From the NCBI GenBank assembly GCA_035944135.1, contig DASZBM010000009.1, positions 1-64,000 on the forward strand: DNA of 64,000 nt, written 5' to 3'. This document shows, piece by piece, positions 1-9,851 of the stretch. This stretch comes from Acidobacteriaceae bacterium (GTDB lineage Bacteria; Acidobacteriota; Terriglobia; Terriglobales; Acidobacteriaceae). Under the pieces are notes generated by a model. That model made no database searches, was not told the DNA's origin, and was given only the letters and a program-made list of their open reading frames with translations. The first letter of the stretch is position 1. Each line of letters begins with the position of its first letter. Both the position numbers and the translations under genes were made by a program.

Positions 1-999
1 GAGCCGCTGGCCATCGCAGGTGTGGCCGGGTTCAAGTGCTTCCTGATCTATCCGGGAACGGACGGGTTCACGGAGATCGATCGGGCAAACCTGGAGCTCG
101 CGGTGCCACACATTGCGCGCACTGGGCTCCCGCTGCTGGTGCATGCGGAACTTGCAGGGCCGGTGGATGCGGCGGTAGCGCGGCTGAACAGCGGGGATGA
201 GGACTGGCGGAGATATGCGACGTATCTTGCGTCGCGGCCGGACGATGCTGAGCTGGAGGCGATTGCGATGATGCTGGATCTGTGCCGCGCGCACAGGTTC
301 CGGCTGCATATTGTGCATCTGTCGACGGCGAAGGCGCTGCCAATGATTCGGGCCGCCCGGATGGAAGGGCTGCCGCTGACAGTGGAGACTTGCCCGCACT
401 ATCTGCACTGCGCGGCGGAGAAGATTCCAGATGGAGCAACACTGTTCAAGTGCGCGCCGCCCATTCGTTCGGCGGAGAATCGTGAACTGCTGTGGCGTGC
501 GCTGCTCGATGGCGAGATTGATTTCATCGCGACCGACCATTCCCCGTGCCCACCCGCAATGAAGCGGCTGACTGCGAACGCGCCAGGAGAAGAGGCTGGA
601 CGATTCGACGAGGCCTGGGGCGGGATTCCGTCATTGTCGACGGCGTTGCCACTGTTGTGGACTGACTGTGTGAAGCGAGGCGTTCCGCTGACAAAACTGG
701 TGCAGTGGATGTCGACGAAGCCGGCGACACTGGCGGGCCTGAGCGCACAGGTGGGTGCGATTGCGCCGGGAATGCAAGCGAATCTGGTGGTGTTCGACGC
801 AGAGGCGACGTTCACATTGGCGCCGGAGCATTTGCATTACCGGCATGCGATCTCACCATACATGGGCGAGACGCTGCGTGGGGTTGTTTGGGGGACGTGG
901 CTGCGCGGCGAACAGGTGTATGCGAATCGGGACGGCAAAGTAACGTTTGCCGATACTCCCCGCGGGCAAGAGTACGCGTTATCCTGTTCCCTCTCGTAA
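1..999 (+). CDS. allB: Allantoinase (5'-truncated by window edge)
   Basis: Dihydroorotase-superfamily amidohydrolase that opens the hydantoin ring of allantoin to give allantoate. The reading frame is open from base 1, so about 332 C-terminal residues are present and roughly a quarter of the protein, including the first HxH metal pair, lies outside. Visible metal-site elements are the GFKCFL segment (its Lys is the carbamylated bridging residue in this family), LVHAEL, HIVHLS and the catalytic Asp in FIATDHSPC. It is the first gene of a packed purine-degradation run: its TAA overlaps the next ATG by one base. Identification is firm. The N-terminus and promoter cannot be seen. Confidence 0.93.
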   Translation, partial: EPLAIAGVAGFKCFLIYPGTDGFTEIDRANLELAVPHIARTGLPLLVHAELAGPVDAAVARLNSGDEDWRRYATYLASRPDDAELEAIAMMLDLCRAHRFRLHIVHLSTAKALPMIRAARMEGLPLTVETCPHYLHCAAEKIPDGATLFKCAPPIRSAENRELLWRALLDGEIDFIATDHSPCPPAMKRLTANAPGEEAGRFDEAWGGIPSLSTALPLLWTDCVKRGVPLTKLVQWMSTKPATLAGLSAQVGAIAPGMQANLVVFDAEATFTLAPEHLHYRHAISPYMGETLRGVVWGTWLRGEQVYANRDGKVTFADTPRGQEYALSCSLS

Positions 1000-1589
1000 T
1001 GACAACGTCTACTGCCAACACGATTCTTTCCGAGTGGAATGGCCTTGGCCTGGACGATGCAGCCGAAGTGATTCTGCCGTGCAATGGATCGCCGGTTTGG
1101 GCAACGCTGGTTGCCTATAATCGACCCTTCGACTCGCCCGCATCCCTTTTCGCCGTGTCCGATGAGATTTGGATGTCACTTCCGGAAGAAGACTGGCAGG
1201 AAGCGTTTGATTCGCATCCGCGGCTCGGCGAGCGGAAGGCAAAAGCGGCGACGGAGAAGAGCTTGAGTTGGAGCACGCAGGAGCAGAGCGCGGCGGATCC
1301 TGACGATGCTGTGCGACAGGCGCTGGCGGATGGTAATCGCGAGTATGAGGCGAAGTTTGGGCGGATCTTCCTGCTGTGTGCGACGGGCCGGAGTGCGGAG
1401 GAGATGCTGACGATTTTGCGACAGCGGTTGCAGAACGATGCGGAGACTGAGTTGCGTGAGGCGGCGGAGCAGCAGCGGTTGATCACGCGGCTTCGATTGC
1501 GGAAGTGGCTCGAGATGCCGGGGCTGACTTGCGCAGAGTTGGCGGAGAGCGCGGCTGATCGGTTCGAGACACCTGGGGAGGCGGCTTAG
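999..1589 (+). CDS. uraD: OHCU decarboxylase
   Basis: 196 aa. 2-oxo-4-hydroxy-4-carboxy-5-ureidoimidazoline decarboxylase, which forms (S)-allantoin from the product of hydroxyisourate hydrolase. The family signature SHPRLGERK, with the catalytic His, lies near residue 70, followed by a WSTQEQ helix and the C-terminal AEEMLTILRQRL segment. Length matches bacterial UraD. The start at 999 is chosen because it forms a TAATG overlap with allB. A longer open frame upstream would run through allB and has no family similarity. uraH begins one base after the stop, so translational coupling is likely. Confidence 0.92.
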   Translation: MTTSTANTILSEWNGLGLDDAAEVILPCNGSPVWATLVAYNRPFDSPASLFAVSDEIWMSLPEEDWQEAFDSHPRLGERKAKAATEKSLSWSTQEQSAADPDDAVRQALADGNREYEAKFGRIFLLCATGRSAEEMLTILRQRLQNDAETELREAAEQQRLITRLRLRKWLEMPGLTCAELAESAADRFETPGEAA

Positions 1590-1590
1590 G

Positions 1591-1932
1591 ATGGGGCTTT
1601 CAACGCATATTCTCGACACATCGCAAGGCCGGCCGGCGGCGGGCATTGACGTTGTGCTGCTGCAGGAGAGCGACGGCGGGTGGAACGAGATCGGCCGCGA
1701 CTCAACGGATGCTGACGGGCGATGCCGTACGCTGCTCGGCGCGCGGGAGCTGGAGCGTGCCACTTACAAGCTGCGCTTCGAGGTAGCACCGTATTTTTCT
1801 GCACAGAGTATTACGATCAGCTGCCTGTACCCGTATGTGGAGATTGCGTTCACGATTACAGATGCGTCGCAACACTATCACATTCCACTGCTGATTTCGG
1901 CGAATGGATACACGACTTATAGAGGGAGCTGA
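1591..1932 (+). CDS. uraH: 5-Hydroxyisourate hydrolase (transthyretin-like)
   Basis: 113 aa, the normal length for the transthyretin-related family. It hydrolyses 5-hydroxyisourate, the unstable product of urate oxidase, to OHCU. The N-terminal LSTHILDT and C-terminal YRGS motifs, both diagnostic for HIU hydrolase rather than true transthyretin, are intact, as is the internal Arg in KLRFEV. No signal peptide is seen, so a cytoplasmic homotetramer is expected. The TGA overlaps the ATG of the next gene by one base. Confidence 0.94.
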   Translation: MGLSTHILDTSQGRPAAGIDVVLLQESDGGWNEIGRDSTDADGRCRTLLGARELERATYKLRFEVAPYFSAQSITISCLYPYVEIAFTITDASQHYHIPLLISANGYTTYRGS

Positions 1933-2801
1933 TGCCGGGAACGACCTGTAAGCTCGCAGCGAATCGGTATGGGAAGTCGCGCGTGCGGTTGATGCGCGTG
2001 ACGCGGCATGAGTCGCATCATGACCTCGATGAGTGGACGGTGCAGGTGCTGCTCTCGGGCGACTTTGAGACGGCGCATACGCTGGGGGATAACTCGAAGA
2101 TTCTGCCGACAGACACGATGAAAAACACCGTGTACTTCGTGGCGCGCGAGTCCAAAGCCGACAGCATGGAGGAGTACGCAAAGGAGTTGATTAACTTCTT
2201 GCTCGCGCGGAATCCGCAGGTGAGCGGCGTAGAAGTGTCAATTGAGTCGCATCTGTGGAAGCGGCTGACGGTCGATGGGCAGCCGCATCCGACGGCGTTT
2301 ATGCATGGATCGGATGAGCGGCAGACTGCGAGGGTCTCGCGCAGACAGGGCGAGGCATTTGAGATCGTGAGCGGGCTGGACCGGTTAAACATTTTGAAGA
2401 CGGCGCAGTCTGCGTTCTTCGGCTATATCAAGGACGAGCTGACGACGCTGCCGGAGACGAAGGACCGGCTGTTCGGCACGGTGGTGAAGGCGGAGTGGCC
2501 ATACACGGCGCGCGCCGTCGCGGAAGGCATTGACTTCAACAAGGTGCGGCGGCATCTGCGCGAGACAATGCTGGCGACCTTCGCGAAGCATGATTCACTG
2601 TCGGTGCAGCAAACGCTGTTCGCGATGGGCGAGGCGGCGCTGGCGCACACGGACATCATCGATGAGGTTTACCTGCTTATGCCGAACAAGCACAATCTGC
2701 TGGTGGATATGGGGCGGTTTGGGAGGGACAATCCGAACCACATCTTCGTTCCGACGGATGAGCCGCATGGAACGATCGAAGCAACGGTGCGGCGCGCGTA
2801 A
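1932..2801 (+). CDS. uox: Urate oxidase (uricase)
   Basis: 289 aa. Cofactor-free oxidase converting urate, O2 and water to 5-hydroxyisourate and H2O2. It has the two T-fold halves expected of uricase. The first contains YGKSRVRL and LPTDTMKNTVY (active-site Lys and Thr region). The second contains LMPNKHNLLVDM (catalytic His) and the FVPTDEPHGTIEATV end. Length and motif order match bacterial cofactor-independent uricases, not the flavin-dependent HpxO type. The start at 1932 overlaps the uraH stop. The next gene starts one base after the stop. Confidence 0.95.
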   Translation: MPGTTCKLAANRYGKSRVRLMRVTRHESHHDLDEWTVQVLLSGDFETAHTLGDNSKILPTDTMKNTVYFVARESKADSMEEYAKELINFLLARNPQVSGVEVSIESHLWKRLTVDGQPHPTAFMHGSDERQTARVSRRQGEAFEIVSGLDRLNILKTAQSAFFGYIKDELTTLPETKDRLFGTVVKAEWPYTARAVAEGIDFNKVRRHLRETMLATFAKHDSLSVQQTLFAMGEAALAHTDIIDEVYLLMPNKHNLLVDMGRFGRDNPNHIFVPTDEPHGTIEATVRRA

Positions 2802-2802
2802 G

Positions 2803-4044
<1,242 letters not shown>

Positions 4045-4058
4045 AATCAGGGTCTCTT

Positions 4059-4820
4059 ATGCATCAACTTGGATTGACACGCAGCGCAAATCGACGCGAC
4101 CACCTGCTTCTGACGCCGGACACGTTCATCCGCACGCCGCTGCCTGGCCTGACCGATGGCGTGGCGATTGTGCATGTCGCTCCGCAAGCTGGCGCGGCGT
4201 TCACGATGATGACCGTGGAACTCGAACCAGGCGGCACGCTTACCGAAGGACCGACGCAGCGATTCCTGTATGTGGTCGAGGGCGGATTGTCTCTGACGGA
4301 GCGCGGAAGCGTGGACCCACATGCGATGGGCGCTGGAGGTTATGCCTATCTGCCGGCGGAGCTCGAATACACGCTCAAGGCTGAAACGAGAGCGCGGGTC
4401 GCGGTGATCGATAAGCCATTCCTGCCGCTGCCGCATTTGCGTGGCGAGGAGCCAGAGGAGGCGTGGCCGTGGTTCCTGATCGGACGCGAGGAGGAGGTTG
4501 CTTCAGTTCCGCTCAACGGCGATGAAGGGCTGCAGGTGCGTTCGTTGCTGCCGGATTCATTGGCCTTTGATTTCGCCTGCAACACGATGACCTATGCGCC
4601 CGGCGCGGCTCTTTCGCAGGTGGAGATTCATTACATGGAGCACGGGCTGCTGATGCTGGAGGGCGGTGGAATCTATCGGCTCGGCGATGACTGGTATCCC
4701 ACACAGGCTGGTGACTTCATCTGGATGGCGCCATTTTGTCCGCAGTGGTTCGGCGCGATCGGCAAGCAGCCTGCGAAGTATCTAATCTACAAAAACTTCA
4801 ACAGGCACACGCTCGGATGA
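4059..4820 (+). CDS. allE: (S)-ureidoglycine aminohydrolase, bicupin
   Basis: 253 aa. Two cupin domains in tandem. The first runs about residues 40-120 (FLYVVEGGLSL), the second about 170-245 with metal-binding residues in VEIHYMEHGLLML and the FCPQWFGA strand. This architecture and length match the Mn-dependent enzyme that releases ammonia from (S)-ureidoglycine to give (S)-ureidoglycolate. Fourteen bases separate it from allC, and its stop overlaps the next start by four bases (ATGA), so it belongs to the operon. Its presence indicates the enzymatic plant-like route from allantoate rather than the allantoicase route. Confidence 0.88.
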   Translation: MHQLGLTRSANRRDHLLLTPDTFIRTPLPGLTDGVAIVHVAPQAGAAFTMMTVELEPGGTLTEGPTQRFLYVVEGGLSLTERGSVDPHAMGAGGYAYLPAELEYTLKAETRARVAVIDKPFLPLPHLRGEEPEEAWPWFLIGREEEVASVPLNGDEGLQVRSLLPDSLAFDFACNTMTYAPGAALSQVEIHYMEHGLLMLEGGGIYRLGDDWYPTQAGDFIWMAPFCPQWFGAIGKQPAKYLIYKNFNRHTLG

Positions 4821-6142
4821 ACGTCAGCATCAATAGCGATCGTCTTCTCGCCGAGTTGCATCAACTCGCGCGCATCACCGACTGTCCGCCAACTGAGGAC
4901 GCATCGCTCCCGGAGCCGACGCAGGCGGTCACGCGAATCGTCTTCACGCCGCGGGATCTCGAAGCGCGCGCGTGGCTGAAGTCGCTCGCCAAGGATGCAG
5001 GCTTCAGCGTGCGCGAGGATGCTGTGGGCAACACGTTTATGCGGTGGGAGGGGAGCGATAAGGCAGCGGGCGTGGTCGGGACGGGATCCCACACGGACGC
5101 GATTCCGCATGCGGGCATGTACGACGGCACGGTGGGCGTACTGGGCGGATTGGAAGCGTTGCGGTCATTGAAGGAATCGGATTTTCGACCGAAGCGTTCG
5201 CTCGAGTTGCTGATGTTCACCAGTGAGGAGCCGACGCGGTTTGGCATTGGATGCCTGGGGTCGCGGCTGCTCGGCGGTGTGATCGACGCGCAGGCTGCGG
5301 ATGTACTTCCTGATCGATTGCGTGAGACAGATCCAAACGCTCCCGAAGGGCTGCGGCTACGCGAAGTGCGAGCGGCGGCGGGTTTCACTGGTCCGCTTGC
5401 TAGTGTGAAGCTGCCGGCGCACTACTACGACGCCTGGGTGGAGCTGCACATTGAGCAGGGGCCGCTGCTCGAGCGCGGCAACATTCAGCTCGGGATTGTG
5501 ACGAACATCGCCGCGCCGGCGAGCTATCGGTACACAGTCGAAGGCTTTGGTGGACATGCTGGAGCGCTGCTGATGCCGGACCGGCGGGATGCGCTTTGCG
5601 CGGCTGCCGAGATCATCCTCGCAGTGGAACGGCATGCGCTGAGCGCCAATGCGCGAGCGAAGTCCGATGGGGAAAGCGGCGTAGATACTGTCGCGACGGT
5701 CGGAATGGTGTCGGTGCATCCCGGAGCGGTTAACTCGGTGCCCTCGCGTGTGCAGATGACGCTCGATATCCGCGACACGAATGTCGGTCGCCGGGAGTCG
5801 GTGATGGATGCGCTGCACGCTGATATTCGGATGATCGAGCAACGCCGCGGAGTGCGTGTGACGGAGGAGTTGATCAACGCGGATCAGCCGGCGCAGTCCG
5901 ACCCGCAGATCGTTGCGGCGCTCGAGGAGGCGTGCCGGGAAGAGGGTGCGAGTTTCAGGCGGATGGTGTCGCGCGCGTACCATGACACGAATTTCATCGC
6001 GCCGATTGCGCCTGTGGCGATGCTGTTTATTCCCTGCCGAAACGGCGTCTCTCATCGGCCTGACGAGTACGCCACGCCTGAGGCGATTGCGCTGGGCACG
6101 CGAGTGCTCGCCCGGACACTCGCAAAACTCTCTATCGCATAA
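4817..6142 (+). CDS. Probable ureidoglycolate amidohydrolase (M20 family)
   Basis: 441 aa. Second M20-type hydrolase of the operon, clearly different from allC. Metal-site motifs are GTGSHTDAIPHAGMYDG, TSEEPTRFGIGCLGSRL, ELHIEQGPLLE and SRAYHDTNF. The SEEPTRFG and SRAYHD wording is what I associate with plant-type ureidoglycolate amidohydrolase, which would finish the pathway to glyoxylate, CO2 and two ammonia. The start at 4817 gives an ATGA overlap with allE. The assignment rests on motif memory plus context. An isofunctional second allantoate amidohydrolase is the alternative. Confidence 0.7.
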   Translation: MNVSINSDRLLAELHQLARITDCPPTEDASLPEPTQAVTRIVFTPRDLEARAWLKSLAKDAGFSVREDAVGNTFMRWEGSDKAAGVVGTGSHTDAIPHAGMYDGTVGVLGGLEALRSLKESDFRPKRSLELLMFTSEEPTRFGIGCLGSRLLGGVIDAQAADVLPDRLRETDPNAPEGLRLREVRAAAGFTGPLASVKLPAHYYDAWVELHIEQGPLLERGNIQLGIVTNIAAPASYRYTVEGFGGHAGALLMPDRRDALCAAAEIILAVERHALSANARAKSDGESGVDTVATVGMVSVHPGAVNSVPSRVQMTLDIRDTNVGRRESVMDALHADIRMIEQRRGVRVTEELINADQPAQSDPQIVAALEEACREEGASFRRMVSRAYHDTNFIAPIAPVAMLFIPCRNGVSHRPDEYATPEAIALGTRVLARTLAKLSIA

Positions 6143-6196
6143 ATCGGCGACACGGCTACACTGTCAGCAGTACTGCGTCCTGCACGACGTGACGCC

Positions 6197-7717
6197 ATGT
6201 CCATTCAAACCATCAATCCCGCGACCGGTGAGCTGCTGCGCAGCTTCGAGCCACTTACGCCTCAAGGCCTTGATGCAAAGCTGGCGCTTGCGTACGCGGC
6301 CAGCCGCAGCTATCCCTCTGAGCCGCTGGCGCAGCGGGCGTTCTGGATGCGACGGCTGGCCCATCTGCTGGACGCTGAGCAGACCGACCTGGCCACGATG
6401 ATGGTGACGGAGATGGGTAAGACCATCACGGCCGCTCGTGCCGAGGTGGAAAAGTGTGCGCGCGCTTGCCGGCATTACGCCGAGAATAGCGAGGCCATGC
6501 TGGCGCCGGAGTTTATCGCGACCGAGCATGCGCGCAGCTATGTGCGCTGGGATCCGCTGGGCGTGGTGCTGGCAGTCATGCCGTGGAATTTTCCGCTCTG
6601 GCAGGTGTTCCGGTTTCTGGCGCCGGCGCTGATGGCGGGCAACGTCGGACTGCTGAAGCATGCCTCGAACGTGCCGCAGTGTGCGCTGGCAATCGAAGCG
6701 CTGGTGCGGCGCGCCGGCTTTCCGCGCGGTGTATTTCAGACGTTACTGATCGAAGCCAAGCAGGTGGAGAAGGTGCTTGCGGATGACCGCGTGGCTGCGG
6801 TGACGGTGACAGGCTCAGAGGCTGCGGGCCGGGCGGTGGGAGCGCAGGCGGGGTACTTCATCAAGAAGAGTGTGCTTGAGCTTGGCGGCAGTGATCCGTT
6901 CATCGTGATGCCGTCGGCGGATCTGACTGAGGCAATCAAGAGCGCGGTGCAGGCGCGGTGCATCAACAACGGCCAGAGTTGCATCGCTGCCAAGCGGTTC
7001 ATTGTGCATGAGTCGGTGTATCGCACCTTCGAGGAGCGCTTCGTCGAACAGATGGCGGCGCAGGTCGTTGGCGACCCGATGGCGGAGGCGACGCAGATTG
7101 GACCGCTGGCGACGCAGCAGATCGCGGAGGACTTGCAGAGGCAGGTGGATGCCGCGATCAACGCCGGCGGGCGGCTGCTTACAGGCGGAAGGCGCCTAAG
7201 CCGAGACGGAAACTTCTTTTCGCCAACGGTAATTGTGGGGTTGCCACGCACCGCGCAAGTGGCGCGCGAGGAGACATTTGGGCCGCTCGCGTTTCTGTTC
7301 AAGGTGCCGTCGCTCGACGAGGCCATTTCTCTGGCGAACGATACGCCGTTCGGGCTGGGAGCAAGCTGCTGGACGAATGAAACTGCTGAGCAGCAGAGGC
7401 TCGCGCTGGAGTTGCAGAGCGGATCGGTGTTCTTCAATACGCCGGTCGCGAGCGACCCGCGGCTGCCGTTCGGCGGCATCAAGCATAGCGGCTATGGGCG
7501 TGAGCTCTCCGCGGCCGGGATGCGTGAGTTTATGAACGCGAAAACCGTGGTGGTCGCCGCGACTGCGCGACCAGCGGGTCCGAAGCAGGGCGAAGAGGCC
7601 AAGTTTGTTTTACCTGTGCGCGAGCAGCCGCTGATGACAGCGAAAGCTGAGGCGAAGAAGAACAAGGCGCGCGGCGGAATTGCGACGCTCGGATTGACGG
7701 AGCGCAACGACGAGTAG
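6197..7717 (+). CDS. NAD(P)-dependent aldehyde dehydrogenase, succinate-semialdehyde type
   Basis: 506 aa. Aldehyde dehydrogenase superfamily: Rossmann segment with MPWNFPLWQ, catalytic Glu in LELGGSDPF, catalytic Cys in NNGQSCIAAKRF, and the EETFGPLAFLFKV region. The short N-terminus and overall wording resemble the Sad/YneI succinate-semialdehyde dehydrogenase branch. After the normal end near residue 455, a charged, Lys/Ala-rich tail of about 45 residues follows that I do not recognise. It lies 54 bp after the ureide operon on the same strand and may be read with it, but no step of urate breakdown needs it. The true aldehyde substrate is unknown. Confidence 0.83.
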   Translation: MSIQTINPATGELLRSFEPLTPQGLDAKLALAYAASRSYPSEPLAQRAFWMRRLAHLLDAEQTDLATMMVTEMGKTITAARAEVEKCARACRHYAENSEAMLAPEFIATEHARSYVRWDPLGVVLAVMPWNFPLWQVFRFLAPALMAGNVGLLKHASNVPQCALAIEALVRRAGFPRGVFQTLLIEAKQVEKVLADDRVAAVTVTGSEAAGRAVGAQAGYFIKKSVLELGGSDPFIVMPSADLTEAIKSAVQARCINNGQSCIAAKRFIVHESVYRTFEERFVEQMAAQVVGDPMAEATQIGPLATQQIAEDLQRQVDAAINAGGRLLTGGRRLSRDGNFFSPTVIVGLPRTAQVAREETFGPLAFLFKVPSLDEAISLANDTPFGLGASCWTNETAEQQRLALELQSGSVFFNTPVASDPRLPFGGIKHSGYGRELSAAGMREFMNAKTVVVAATARPAGPKQGEEAKFVLPVREQPLMTAKAEAKKNKARGGIATLGLTERNDE

Positions 7718-7729
7718 GCAGTCCGCAGC

Positions 7730-9787
7730 ATGTACGATGGGCTCGTGCGCTCCCCGATCGTTCCCACTCTTGCTGCCGTTCTTCTTTTCACTGTTGCGTG
7801 CAACGGACAGACGCCAGCGTCTACTGCGCAGAGTTCCAATTACAAGCCGCTCGAGACGTTTGCACCGCTGACACTGCCGGACCCGGTCAACGTCTACCGC
7901 TCATCCGATGGTGCTCCGGGGCCGCAGTATTGGCAGAATCGCGCCGATTATGAGTTGCATGCTGCGATCGACACGCAGAGCAAGACGCTGACGTGCACCG
8001 AGCTGATTACGTATACGAACAACTCGCCCGACACGCTGACGTCACTGTGGTTGCATCTCGAGCAGAACATTTATCGGAAGGACTCACGCTCATCCGCGTT
8101 TGCGTCGGAGTTTCGGCGCCGGCGCGGGCCGGCAATCACCGGACCTACGAACACTGAGGGGTACGTGCTCGAGTCCGTTGAAATTCAGCCGCTCGGAAAG
8201 GCGCACCAGGCGGCGATCAAAGCTGCGGCGGTTATTGCAGACACGCGCATGCAGATTGAATTGCCGGAGGCGTTTGCGCTACGTCACGGCGAGCAGATCC
8301 GAGTGCGCATCCGATATCACTACACGATCCCGGGGCTGTTTGGCGGACGCACGTCCTGGGGCAAGGCGCAGCAGGGTGAGATCTACGACATCGCGCAGTG
8401 GTACCCGCGCATGTGCGTCTACGACGACCTGCACGGATGGGATACGCTGCCGTATCTCGCGAACGAGTTTTACCTCGAGTACGGGCACTTCGACTACTAC
8501 GTCACGGTGCCGGCGAACATGATCGTGGCTGGTTCCGGAGCGCTGGTGAATGCGAACGAGGTGCTGACGAGCGCAGAACAGTCGCGTCTCGCACAAGCGC
8601 GGACGAGCGACAAGACGGTGATGATCCGCACGGCTGAGGACGTGGATCGCGCGGTCGCATCCACGACCACGCAGACGAAGACGTGGCACTACACCATGGA
8701 TTCGACGCGCGATGTGGTGTTTTCGGCGTCGGCCGCGTTCCTGTGGGATGCAGCGGCGATCAATGTACCTGAGGGAGCCGGGCACGCGGCGCATAAAGCG
8801 TTGGCACAGAGCGTGTATCCGATCGAGTCGGCCGGTGACGGTGCGTGGGGGCGTTCAACCGAATACCTGAAGGACGCGGTCGAGCACTTTTCTGCCCGCT
8901 GGTATCCGTATCCGTACCCGAACGCCATCAATGTAGCGGGCTTCTCCTCCGGCATGGAGTACCCCGGCGTGCTGTTCGACGGCATCAACGACAAGGGCGC
9001 GCCGCTGTTCTGGGTGACGGCGCACGAGATCGGGCACACATGGTTTCCCATGGTGGTGGGCTTCAATGAGCGGCGCGATGCGTGGATGGATGAGGGCTTC
9101 AATACGTTCATCGACATCTTCGAAAGTGATGAATTTGAGCACGGAGTCTATGGGCCGAAGCGGGACGCGGAGTTCGCGCCTGATCCGAAGCTGCCGCCGG
9201 CGGATCAGATTGTAAAAGTGTTGAACGACCCCGACGCGCCGCCGATCATGACGCGGGCGGATGCAATTCGCGAGACCTATCGTCATCCTGTGACTTACTT
9301 CAAATCGGCGTTCGGGCTCGTGCTGCTGCGCGATGACATTCTTGGGCCGGAACGATTCGACTTCGCGTTTCGCAAGTTCATCCGCGACTGGGCGTTCAAG
9401 CATCCGAGCCCGTCGGATTTCTTCCGTGCAATGGATTCCGAAGGTGGCGAAGACCTGAGCTACTTCTGGCGGGGATGGTACTTCAACAACTGGAAGCTCG
9501 ACCTGGCGGTAACCGCCGCGACGTATGTTGACGCGAACGACCCCGCGAAAGGTTTGCGCGTGACTGTTGAGAACCACGACAAGCTCGTGCTTCCCTCGAC
9601 GCTGCGAGTGGAGCTTGCGAGCGGAGGGCAGGTGGACGTCGCCGTGCCGGCGGAGACATGGATGCAGAACACCAGCCACACGTTCGTGGTCTCGATCACC
9701 GGACCTGCAAACTCGGTAACCATCGATCCGGATCACGTTGTGCCGGACGTCGACCGCAGCAACAACACATTCACGCTCGGCCACTGA
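7730..9787 (+). CDS. Secreted M1-family metallopeptidase
   Basis: 685 aa. Zinc aminopeptidase-like protein with the M1 signature HEIGH at residues 432-436 and the third zinc ligand Glu455 (HExxH-X18-E). An FSSGMEYPG segment about 50 residues earlier fits the exopeptidase GxMEN-type loop in altered form. The N-terminal 25 residues are hydrophobic (PTLAAVLLFTVAC), giving either a signal peptide or a weak lipobox with Cys near residue 25. A GTG five codons downstream is an alternative start that would give a cleaner signal peptide. It is likely periplasmic or outer-membrane attached. A strong hairpin follows immediately. Confidence 0.85.
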   Translation: MYDGLVRSPIVPTLAAVLLFTVACNGQTPASTAQSSNYKPLETFAPLTLPDPVNVYRSSDGAPGPQYWQNRADYELHAAIDTQSKTLTCTELITYTNNSPDTLTSLWLHLEQNIYRKDSRSSAFASEFRRRRGPAITGPTNTEGYVLESVEIQPLGKAHQAAIKAAAVIADTRMQIELPEAFALRHGEQIRVRIRYHYTIPGLFGGRTSWGKAQQGEIYDIAQWYPRMCVYDDLHGWDTLPYLANEFYLEYGHFDYYVTVPANMIVAGSGALVNANEVLTSAEQSRLAQARTSDKTVMIRTAEDVDRAVASTTTQTKTWHYTMDSTRDVVFSASAAFLWDAAAINVPEGAGHAAHKALAQSVYPIESAGDGAWGRSTEYLKDAVEHFSARWYPYPYPNAINVAGFSSGMEYPGVLFDGINDKGAPLFWVTAHEIGHTWFPMVVGFNERRDAWMDEGFNTFIDIFESDEFEHGVYGPKRDAEFAPDPKLPPADQIVKVLNDPDAPPIMTRADAIRETYRHPVTYFKSAFGLVLLRDDILGPERFDFAFRKFIRDWAFKHPSPSDFFRAMDSEGGEDLSYFWRGWYFNNWKLDLAVTAATYVDANDPAKGLRVTVENHDKLVLPSTLRVELASGGQVDVAVPAETWMQNTSHTFVVSITGPANSVTIDPDHVVPDVDRSNNTFTLGH

Positions 9788-9796
9788 CCCGCACAA

Positions 9797-9836
9797 AATC
9801 GAAGCGGCTGCGATAAGATTCGCAGCCGCTTCGATT
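9797..9836. terminator. Perfect 17-bp hairpin between convergent genes
   Basis: An inverted repeat with 17 paired bases on each side (9797-9813 and 9820-9836) and a six-base loop sits between the convergent M1 peptidase (+) and Oar-like receptor (-) genes. On the minus strand the stem is followed by ATTTTG, so it can act as an intrinsic terminator for the receptor gene. The plus-strand side lacks a long T-run. Confidence 0.7.
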
Positions 9837-9851
9837 GATGGACTCCAACGG